Below, in pieces: positions 1-5,212 of a stretch of 6,878 nt of DNA; within the stretch, counting starts at the first letter, position 1, and the number at the start of each line of letters is the position of its first letter. The position numbers and the translations under genes were made by a program. The notes under the pieces were generated by a model, which had not been told where the DNA came from, did no database searches, and saw only the letters and a list, made by a program, of their open reading frames with translations. This DNA is from Peptoniphilaceae bacterium (GTDB taxonomy: Bacteria; Bacillota; Clostridia; Tissierellales; Peptoniphilaceae), in assembly GCA_029983595.1 (NCBI GenBank), contig JASBZD010000066.1, positions 1-6,878 on the forward strand. The letters are read 5' to 3'.

Positions 1-326
1 TAAGTGATGTGAAATATATTGAGACGTCATTTATGAATGAAGTAGGTCTAGAGGATCTATTAGAAAAAATTAAGGATTTATTCTTTAGCGATAAGATTAA
101 GGCTGATGAAGAGGTGCTAGTTTCTAATATGAGACATATTGAGCATCTTAGAAAAGCTAAAAAATCTCTAGAATCAGCTATTTTAGATCTAAATAATGGT
201 GTATTTTTAGATCTAGTCGAGGTAGATTTAAATGATGCACTTGAAGAGCTAGGAAAGATCACGGGAGAGACTGCGACTGAAGATATTTTAGATCAGATAT
301 TTAGTCAGTTTTGTATAGGAAAATAG
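1..326 (+). CDS. mnmE: tRNA uridine-5-carboxymethylaminomethyl modification GTPase MnmE, C-terminal part (5' end outside window)
   Basis: This is the last ~108 codons of MnmE (TrmE), which with MnmG installs the (carboxymethyl)aminomethyl group on U34 of tRNAs reading split codon boxes. The frame is open to the left edge. The GTG at position 9 reads as an internal valine, and no ribosome binding site can be judged before it, so it is not taken as a start. What is visible is the end of the G domain (a helix, VGLEDLLEKIKDLFF, after the G5 loop) followed by the C-terminal helical half, with the family signature ATEDILDQIFSQFCIGK at the very end. The cysteine in the terminal CIGK is the conserved residue needed for tRNA modification in MnmE proteins. 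The G5 loop reads SFM where SAK is usual. The stop codon TAG (324-326) overlaps the Shine-Dalgarno sequence of mnmG, 11 bases before its start, which fits translational coupling in one operon. Identity is secure from the C-terminus and from the neighbours. Confidence 0.95.
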   Translation, partial: SDVKYIETSFMNEVGLEDLLEKIKDLFFSDKIKADEEVLVSNMRHIEHLRKAKKSLESAILDLNNGVFLDLVEVDLNDALEELGKITGETATEDILDQIFSQFCIGK

Positions 327-340
327 GTGAATAAATTTTG
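325..340 (+). promoter_or_regulatory. Ribosome binding site and TTG start of mnmG
   Basis: AGGTGA (325-330) lies 7 bases before TTG (338-340). There is no ATG or GTG at this place in the frame, and the conserved FAD-binding strand begins only 12 codons later, so the TTG is the only sensible start. The A and G of the mnmE stop codon TAG are the first two bases of this Shine-Dalgarno sequence. Confidence 0.8.
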
Positions 341-2233
341 AGAGATGTAAAAGAATATATATATGGTGAATATGATGTAGTCGTCGTAGGTGCCGGACAT
401 GCGGGAATTGAGGCTGGTCTTGCGGCTGCTAGAATGGGGCATAAAACTGCCCTTTTAACGATAAATCTAGATGGAATTGGGCTACTAGCATGTAACCCAA
501 ATATTGGTGGGACAGGAAAAGGCCATCTTGTGCGTGAAATAGACGCTCTAGGTGGTGAAATGGCAAAAAATATCGATAAGACTTTTATTCAGTCGAGAAT
601 GCTAAATACGTCTAAAGGTCCTGCTGTTCACTCGCTTAGAGTTCAGGCAGATAAAAAAGACTATCAAAAAACTATAAAACAAGTCCTAGAAGATGAGCCT
701 AATCTAGAACTAAAACAGGCAGAAGTAACTGATTTATTAATTGAGGATAAAAAAGTAGTCGGTGTAAAAACTCTTACTGGCGCCATTTATAAGGCTAAGG
801 CTGTAGTAGTATGTACTGGTACTTTTTTAGGTGGAAAAGTTTATATGGGAGAGCTAGCTTATGAGTCAGGTCCAGACGGCCTAAAGGCTTCTATAGAGCT
901 TTCAAAATCTATGCGTAAACAGTTTAAAACTCGCCGAATGAAGACTGGTACTCCTGCTAGAGTCCATAGAGATAGTATTGATTACTCCACAATGGAAGTC
1001 CAAAGTGGAGATAAAGAAGTCGTGCCATTTTCATTTTTAAACCTAGAGAAAAAGTTTGATATAGATCAGGTGGACTGCTATCTAACTCGTACTACTGAAA
1101 AATGTCATGAGATAATTATGGATAATATTGAGCGTTCAGCTATGTATGGTGGCGAAATTGAGGGAGTTGGGCCTCGTTATTGTCCTTCTATTGAGGATAA
1201 AGTAACTAGATTTCCAGATAGAACTAGCCATCAGGTATTTATTGAGCCTGAAGGACTTGATACTAAGGAGATGTATATTCAGGGAGTGTCGTCATCTCTT
1301 CCAGAAGAAGTCCAAAATGAGCTATATAAGCATATTGTGGGGCTAGAAAATTGTAAAATAATGCGTACTGCTTACGCTATCGAGTATGATGCAATTGACG
1401 CTCGTGATTTATATTTATCTTTAGAGTCTAAAGAAGTCGAAGGTCTTTATTTTGCTGGCCAAATTAATGGTTCGTCAGGATATGAAGAAGCCGGAGCCCA
1501 AGGGATAATCGCAGGGATTAACGCTAGTTTAAAGATTGAGGGTCGTGAGCCTTTAATTTTAGACCGTTCAGAGGCCTATATCGGCGTATTAATCGATGAT
1601 CTTGTTACTAAGGGGACTGACGAGCCATATAGAATGATGACATCTCGTGCAGAGTATAGACTTACTCTTCGTCAGGATAATGCTGATTTAAGGCTTACAG
1701 AGATAGGTCGTAAGGTGGGGCTTGTAGATGATGAGAGATATGAAAAATTTAAACTTCGTAAATCTCAGATAGATAATGAGCTAGAAAGACTTAACTCTAT
1801 AATTATTACTCCAACTGATGAAAATAATGAAATAGCTGAAAATCTAGGCACTACTCGTCTAAAAACTGCTATAAGTTTAGCTGAACTAATTAGACGTCCA
1901 GAGCTAGATTATGAAAAAGTGGCGATATTTGATAAGGATAGAATGCCACTTCCGGCTCCAGTAATTTCAGAAATCGAGACTACTATAAAATATGAAGGAT
2001 ATATAAAGAAACAAAATATCCAGATTGACCAATTTAAAAAGCTAGAAAATAAGAGAATTGATGATATAGATTTTGATGATGTAAAAAACTTATCACTAGA
2101 GTCACGTCAAAAATTAAAAGATTTTAAACCTCTAAATCTAGGTCAAGCATCGCGTATAACTGGTATAAGCCCAGCAGATATCAACACTCTTTTAATATAT
2201 CTAGAGCAAAGAAGGAGACAATCTAATGTCTAA
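338..2233 (+). CDS. mnmG: tRNA uridine-5-carboxymethylaminomethyl modification enzyme MnmG (GidA)
   Basis: This is the FAD-dependent partner of MnmE; the complex modifies the wobble uridine (U34) of a subset of tRNAs in the cytoplasm, using a methylene-tetrahydrofolate-derived carbon. At 631 residues it is of normal family length. Visible motifs are the dinucleotide-binding GAGHAG (18-23), the ACNPNIGGTGKGH segment (51-63) with C52, the GTFLGG strand (161-166), RYCPSIEDK (280-288) with C282 corresponding to the catalytically important cysteine of the family, and GQINGSSGYEEAGAQG (374-389), which closes the FAD site. TSRAEYRLTLRQDNAD (435-450) follows. The last ~90 residues form the helical domain that contacts MnmE and tRNA (ITGISPADINTLLIYLEQ near the end). 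The gene starts at TTG, is directly preceded by mnmE, and overlaps rsmG by 8 bases. It has no frameshift or missing key residue. Leucine is very often encoded by CTA here. Confidence 0.98.
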   Translation: MRDVKEYIYGEYDVVVVGAGHAGIEAGLAAARMGHKTALLTINLDGIGLLACNPNIGGTGKGHLVREIDALGGEMAKNIDKTFIQSRMLNTSKGPAVHSLRVQADKKDYQKTIKQVLEDEPNLELKQAEVTDLLIEDKKVVGVKTLTGAIYKAKAVVVCTGTFLGGKVYMGELAYESGPDGLKASIELSKSMRKQFKTRRMKTGTPARVHRDSIDYSTMEVQSGDKEVVPFSFLNLEKKFDIDQVDCYLTRTTEKCHEIIMDNIERSAMYGGEIEGVGPRYCPSIEDKVTRFPDRTSHQVFIEPEGLDTKEMYIQGVSSSLPEEVQNELYKHIVGLENCKIMRTAYAIEYDAIDARDLYLSLESKEVEGLYFAGQINGSSGYEEAGAQGIIAGINASLKIEGREPLILDRSEAYIGVLIDDLVTKGTDEPYRMMTSRAEYRLTLRQDNADLRLTEIGRKVGLVDDERYEKFKLRKSQIDNELERLNSIIITPTDENNEIAENLGTTRLKTAISLAELIRRPELDYEKVAIFDKDRMPLPAPVISEIETTIKYEGYIKKQNIQIDQFKKLENKRIDDIDFDDVKNLSLESRQKLKDFKPLNLGQASRITGISPADINTLLIYLEQRRRQSNV

Positions 2234-2948
2234 CTCTGAAAAGTTGTTACTTGAAGGACTAAAAGAGCATAACTTAGAAGATATAGTAGATGAAATAAAC
2301 CTATCTAGACTTGAGATTTTTTATGATTATATGATCTCTTATAATAAAAAGACTGATCTTACTAATATCACTGAAAAAGACGAGGTTTATATTAAGCATT
2401 TTCTAGATTCGCTAATGCTTTTTAAAATAGAAGAGTTTAAAGAAGCTCATACTTTAGTAGATATTGGGACTGGTGCCGGATTTCCAGGAGTTCCATTAAA
2501 AATTATTAATAATAATCTAGATATAACTTTAATGGATTCTTTAAATAAAAGGCTGATTTTTTTAGACTATATTATTGATGAGATGAGCCTATCAGATATA
2601 CGCACTCTACATGCGCGTGCAGAAGATATGGGAAATGACACACTACGCGATAATTTTGAGATTGCTACTTCGCGTGCGGTATCTAGACTTAATAAGTTAG
2701 TCGAGCTTTCCCTACCCTTAGTCGCACCAGGTGGGATATTTGTGGCTATGAAGGGAAAAGACGCCCATGAAGAGTTAGATGAGGCAGAAAATGCCATAAA
2801 AACGCTTAATGGACATGTCAGAGAAGTTATAGATTTTAAATTATTTAAAGGAGATCAAGATAGATCTCTTATAGTAATTGAAAAAACTGCTCCAACGCCT
2901 AAAAAATATCCTCGAAGCTTTGGGAAAATAAAGAATAAACCTCTATAG
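2226..2948 (+). CDS. rsmG: 16S rRNA (guanine527-N7)-methyltransferase RsmG (GidB)
   Basis: RsmG is an S-adenosylmethionine-dependent enzyme that methylates N7 of G527 in the 530 loop of 16S rRNA; in known species its loss gives low-level streptomycin resistance. The 240-residue length is typical. The N-terminal signature KKTDLTNITEKDEVYIKHFLDSL (41-63) leads to the SAM-binding glycine loop VDIGTGAGFPG (78-88), the DSLNKR turn after the second strand (104-109), RAED (131-134), TSRAVSRL (148-155) and the APGGIFVAMKG strand (167-177). The C-terminus ends in the expected YPRSFGKIKNKPL. The start ATG lies 7 bases after GAAGGAGA (2211-2218), inside the end of mnmG; the 8-base overlap suggests coupled translation. 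The mnmE-mnmG-rsmG order is the classical one found near the replication origin in many Gram-positive bacteria, although no origin elements are visible here. Confidence 0.98.
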   Translation: MSNSEKLLLEGLKEHNLEDIVDEINLSRLEIFYDYMISYNKKTDLTNITEKDEVYIKHFLDSLMLFKIEEFKEAHTLVDIGTGAGFPGVPLKIINNNLDITLMDSLNKRLIFLDYIIDEMSLSDIRTLHARAEDMGNDTLRDNFEIATSRAVSRLNKLVELSLPLVAPGGIFVAMKGKDAHEELDEAENAIKTLNGHVREVIDFKLFKGDQDRSLIVIEKTAPTPKKYPRSFGKIKNKPL

Positions 2949-2955
2949 GTGAGAT

Positions 2956-3333
2956 ATGATTTTAAGAAGTATAATTTTTATTTTGATAACATATTTTTTT
3001 ATAAATGATTATCTGGAAAAAAGACAAAAATATAAATTATCTATTTTTATCGTTATAGCCTGTGCTTATTTAAATGGAGTTTCTTATTTTAACTCAATAG
3101 ATGAGAGAATTCGCTTATCTATAATGGTTATATCGGCTCTAATCGGGTTATTTTATATTTATAAAAGATATAATGATTATAAAATAGAGAAGTTTGAACT
3201 AAAAAAAGAGGCTCGTGGTGAGGAAAGCTATAAAAAAGAGATAAGTATGATCAGAGGAGAAAATCATATAGAATCTAATAATGAGAATATCATTATAATA
3301 GAAAAATCTGATAATAAAAATAAAGCTGACTAG
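2956..3333 (+). CDS. Small three-helix membrane protein of unknown function with charged C-terminal tail
   Basis: I do not recognise this 125-residue protein. Its first 70 residues hold three hydrophobic stretches, about 2-16, 28-45 and 54-69, separated by short charged loops (NDYLEKRQKYK and NSIDERIR). A hydrophilic tail of about 55 residues follows, rich in Lys, Glu and Asn, with an odd IIIIE patch near the end. Positive charges around 22-27 and after 69 suggest that the first loop and the tail face the cytoplasm, which with three helices places the N-terminus outside. The start ATG is preceded at 3 bases by AGGTGA (2947-2952), which overlaps the rsmG stop TAG, so the gene is very likely translated as the last member of the mnmE-mnmG-rsmG operon. 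Its stop codon (3331-3333) falls within the operon's terminator hairpin. Real coding is supported by the ribosome binding site, tight spacing and membrane-protein composition; no function can be assigned. Confidence 0.75.
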   Translation: MILRSIIFILITYFFINDYLEKRQKYKLSIFIVIACAYLNGVSYFNSIDERIRLSIMVISALIGLFYIYKRYNDYKIEKFELKKEARGEESYKKEISMIRGENHIESNNENIIIIEKSDNKNKAD

Positions 3334-3350
3334 TAAAATTAGTCAGCTTT
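3322..3350. terminator. Bidirectional rho-independent terminator between convergent operons
   Basis: A perfect 11-bp inverted repeat, AAAGCTGACTA (3322-3332) and TAGTCAGCTTT (3340-3350), encloses a 7-base loop (GTAAAAT). On the plus strand the stem runs into TTTT and more AT. On the minus strand it is followed by TTTATTTTTATT, a better U tract. It therefore ends the rsmG operon on one side and the peptidase transcript on the other. The left arm also encodes the last residues and stop codon of the small membrane protein. Confidence 0.9.
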
Positions 3351-3358
3351 TAAAATGT

Positions 3359-4366
3359 TTAAAATGAGCTTTGAGGAGCGTTTTCTATATTATCAAAAAA
3401 TATCATTGAATGTTCTAGATCATGATATTCATACCCTAGATCAAACGCCTCTTTACGCTGTTTTGAAGTACCATGAGTAAAGTTATCGACATTGGCCTCA
3501 ACTCCTTGCATTTCGTGAATACGATCATCCCCTACTCCTGCAGCAGCAGCCATTGCTTCTTCTATATCTCCAGCCTCAAGATATCCTTTTTGTTCTACAT
3601 AAAATGTAAATAATCCAGCAAAATAGTCAGCTTGCAGCTCTTGAGCTACGGAATATTTATTATATTCTTTTTCTGGAAGTTGTCGTCTAAGCTGTGCTGT
3701 CTGTTGTAATATGCCTAGTTGTTTTTGGATATGGTGACCTACTTCGTGAGCTAAAACATATGCAAATGCAAAGTCTCCCCCACCGCCATAATTATTTACT
3801 AGATCATTATAAAAACTAACATCTATATAAACAACCTCGTCGTTAGGACAGTAAAATGGACCCATACGGTTACTAGCTACTCCACAGCCTGAACGAGTAG
3901 TACCCTCATAAAGATTCATTCTAGGTTCTGTATATTCTCTATTATATTCAGCAAATTTTTCATGCCAAACATCTTCTGTATCTGCTAAAATTACAGATAG
4001 AAAATCTTCCATTCTCTCTCTACTATTTTGGTTTTGTGGTAATTGAGATTGGGTCTGAGTTTGAGTTTGAGGTTGTCTTCTAGGTTCTTCGCCATAATAA
4101 TCATTATTTCCACTAAATAATCCATTAAATACCATATATAGAACTAAAATAAGAATAATAGTTCCGCAGCCTATTCCTCCACCGCCGATTCCACCTCTAC
4201 GGCGTCTGCCACCAGTAGGGATAGGAATTGGAATTGGCATCCTTCCCCCTCGTCTACCTTTAGGCGATCTTTGATAGCTATTTGTATTTCTACTAGATCT
4301 ACCAAAAATAGAGCCACCGCTACTTCTAGTTACGTTAGAACTCCTTCTACGATCTTCCCACTTCAT
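3359..4366 (-). CDS. YpfJ-family (KPN_02809-type) neutral zinc metallopeptidase, membrane anchored
   Basis: This is a 335-residue protein of the YpfJ / putative neutral zinc metallopeptidase family (Pfam Zn_peptidase). The N-terminal ~65 residues are Arg/Gly-rich and include PIPIPIP (44-50) and a polyglycine run. One transmembrane segment follows at about 66-85 (CGTIILILVLYMVFNGLF), so by the positive-inside rule the peptidase domain (~110-330) faces outside. A QTQTQTQSQ linker (100-108) joins the two. The domain shows HEVGH (207-211) as the HExxH zinc and catalytic motif, ELQADYFAG (243-251) as the likely source of the third zinc ligand, paired cysteines at 161 and 173, and the family's THGTSKQR (298-305). 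Natural substrates are not established for this family. The start ATG has GGAGG (4373-4377) 6 bases upstream. It lies downstream of the Crp/Fnr gene on the same strand with an 81-base gap, so co-transcription is possible but an own promoter may exist. It ends at the shared terminator. Confidence 0.9.
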   Translation of the reverse strand: MKWEDRRRSSNVTRSSGGSIFGRSSRNTNSYQRSPKGRRGGRMPIPIPIPTGGRRRRGGIGGGGIGCGTIILILVLYMVFNGLFSGNNDYYGEEPRRQPQTQTQTQSQLPQNQNSRERMEDFLSVILADTEDVWHEKFAEYNREYTEPRMNLYEGTTRSGCGVASNRMGPFYCPNDEVVYIDVSFYNDLVNNYGGGGDFAFAYVLAHEVGHHIQKQLGILQQTAQLRRQLPEKEYNKYSVAQELQADYFAGLFTFYVEQKGYLEAGDIEEAMAAAAGVGDDRIHEMQGVEANVDNFTHGTSKQRKEAFDLGYEYHDLEHSMIFFDNIENAPQSSF

Positions 4367-4378
4367 AAAATTCCTCCA

Positions 4379-4422
4379 GTATAAATATAACTACTTATAC
4401 CCATTAAGTATCGATATTAAAA
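4379..4422 (-). promoter_or_regulatory. Possible weak promoter of the metallopeptidase gene, with a short inverted repeat
   Basis: Read on the minus strand, TATAAG (4394-4399) matches five of six bases of a -10 box and would place the start of transcription near 4387, just ahead of the ribosome binding site. The hexamer 17 bases upstream, TTTTAA (4417-4422), is a poor -35 match (three of six). The -10 lies within an inverted repeat, GTATAA (4379-4384) and TTATAC (4395-4400) with a 10-base spacer. The region is so AT-rich that chance matches are likely. Confidence 0.3.
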
Positions 4423-4447
4423 ATTATTAGTTATTATCTTATTTTTA

Positions 4448-5107
4448 CTATAAAATTTTAAACCAATTTTTATTAAAATCAATCTCCCCTTCCCTTCTAA
4501 GGCTTGATAGCTCTTTAGATAATGCACTTCTATCTACGCTTAGATAATCTGCTAGTTCTTGGCGATTATATTCAATATAAAATTCCCTACTTCCCTGTCT
4601 TTTTGCTTCTAAAGATAAATAAACCCTTAGTTTTTCTTTAATCGTCTTCGGAGATGTAGAAAATATCTTTTCAGTAAGTTTAATATTTTTTTTAGCAAGA
4701 ATAGAAATTAAGTTATATCTAATTTTTACGATTTCATCGATTTCTTCACTTTTTATATCTTTACTAATTGAAGAGTTTATAATTGTCTTAGGGTTAATAA
4801 GCATTACCTTAGAATCGCCTTCACTTCTGGCATTAGCTTTTACGCACTCGCCTGCCAGAGCATATGACTCGCCAAATAGCTCCCCTTTTTCGACTTTAGT
4901 AAGTATATTATTATTTCCATCTATATCCTGGGATTCTATGACGACAATTCCCTCTAAAACTAGCCCAAAATCCTTTATACATTCAGTTTCTGTAAAAATA
5001 TATTCTCCGTCTTTAGATTCTATAATTTTATAGCTAATTATATCCGTATCCAGAATTCTTAGATCTACTCCATTAAAGAGTTTGCTAGCTCTTAATAAAT
5101 CCTTCAT
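4448..5107 (-). CDS. Crp/Fnr-family transcriptional regulator, probable regulator of divergent hcp (HcpR-like)
   Basis: This is a 219-residue protein with the normal two-domain layout of the Crp/Fnr family. An N-terminal cyclic-nucleotide-binding-like beta roll spans about 8-115 (DGEYIFTETE; KGELFGESYALAGE at 74-87). A long dimerisation helix follows at about 118-148, and then a winged helix-turn-helix at about 150-219, with NRQELADYLSVDRSALSKEL (181-200) as the DNA-reading unit and RREGEIDFNKNWFKIL as the wing. The arginine that binds cAMP phosphate in Crp is not evident after FGES. Only two cysteines are present (C43 and C88), so an Fnr-type [4Fe-4S] sensor is not supported. The start is set by AAAGGAG (5118-5124), 10 bases upstream. 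The gene is transcribed away from hcp, and a palindrome of Crp/Fnr geometry lies between them. Regulators of this family next to hcp are commonly called HcpR and respond to nitrosative stress; that role is inferred here from position. Confidence 0.88.
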   Translation of the reverse strand: MKDLLRASKLFNGVDLRILDTDIISYKIIESKDGEYIFTETECIKDFGLVLEGIVVIESQDIDGNNNILTKVEKGELFGESYALAGECVKANARSEGDSKVMLINPKTIINSSISKDIKSEEIDEIVKIRYNLISILAKKNIKLTEKIFSTSPKTIKEKLRVYLSLEAKRQGSREFYIEYNRQELADYLSVDRSALSKELSSLRREGEIDFNKNWFKIL

Positions 5108-5127
5108 TTTTGTAAAACTCCTTTAAT

Positions 5128-5141
5128 GTTGTTAAAACAAC
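5128..5141. promoter_or_regulatory. Palindromic operator candidate GTTGT-N4-ACAAC in the regulator/hcp divergent region
   Basis: GTTGTT (5128-5133) and AACAAC (5136-5141) are exact reverse complements separated by AA. Written as GTTGT-TAAA-ACAAC, this is the 5-4-5 layout used by Crp/Fnr-type dimers. It is the only clear dyad in the 102 bases between the two genes. It overlaps the probable -35 of hcp and lies in the probable leader of the regulator gene, so it could serve control of both. Binding by the neighbouring regulator is inference. Confidence 0.65.
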
Positions 5142-5158
5142 GTACTTCTTGATATAAT
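5129..5158 (+). promoter_or_regulatory. Probable sigma-A type promoter of hcp
   Basis: A perfect -10 box TATAAT (5153-5158) is preceded at 18 bases by TTGTTA (5129-5134), four of six matches to TTGACA. Transcription would start near 5165, giving a leader of about 45 bases. The -35 lies inside the palindrome at 5128-5141, so a bound protein would probably block RNA polymerase. An alternative weaker -10, TACCAT (5164-5169), would put the palindrome centre near -41.5, the position from which Crp/Fnr proteins activate; the sequence does not settle which is used. Confidence 0.6.
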
Positions 5159-5159
5159 T

Positions 5160-5189
5160 ATTGTACCATAAAGTAGAGTTAAAATTTAA
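5160..5189 (-). promoter_or_regulatory. Possible promoter of the Crp/Fnr regulator gene
   Basis: On the minus strand TACAAT (5160-5165) matches five of six bases of a -10 box. The best nearby -35 is poor (TTAAAT at 5184-5189, 18-base spacing, three of six). Use of this promoter would place the palindrome at 5128-5141 shortly downstream of the transcription start, a position suited to self-repression. The AT richness makes this call weak. Confidence 0.25.
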
Positions 5190-5199
5190 AAAATAAATT

Positions 5200-5212
5200 G
5201 GAGGTATTTATG
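5200..5212 (+). promoter_or_regulatory. Ribosome binding site fixing the hcp start at ATG 5210
   Basis: GGAGG (5200-5204) stands 5 bases before ATG (5210-5212). The in-frame TTG at 5198 overlaps this Shine-Dalgarno sequence and has none of its own upstream, so it is not the start. The later in-frame ATG at 5246, just before the first cluster cysteine, also lacks a nearby ribosome binding site. Confidence 0.85.

Noticed and set aside
9..11. GTG as the start of a short 105-residue protein
   Set aside because: The frame continues open to the left edge and the protein is clearly the end of MnmE, so this is an internal valine codon.
2567..2797. Open frame of 76 codons on the minus strand inside rsmG
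   Set aside because: It lies wholly within a well-conserved gene, is Ser-rich as expected of an antisense shadow, and resembles no known protein.
1..3333. Replication origin signals near the mnmE-mnmG-rsmG cluster
   Set aside because: This cluster is often near oriC, but I found no DnaA-box cluster, AT-rich unwinding repeats or parS-like site in the window.
4409..4416. TATCGATA palindrome upstream of the peptidase gene
   Set aside because: It is an eight-base palindrome that does not extend outward and has no second copy nearby; not enough to call an operator.
4400..4447. Terminator after the Crp/Fnr gene (TAAAAAT / ATTTTTA arms on the minus strand)
   Set aside because: The stem is made only of A-T pairs with a long loop and no clear U tract, and such repeats are expected by chance in this AT-rich gap.
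5198..5209. TTG start giving a four-residue longer Hcp
   Set aside because: The TTG is part of the TTGGAGG ribosome binding site for ATG 5210 and has no Shine-Dalgarno of its own.
5165..5209. Riboswitch or structured leader in the hcp 5' untranslated region
   Set aside because: The leader is only about 45 bases, nearly all A and T, and holds no stem of note.
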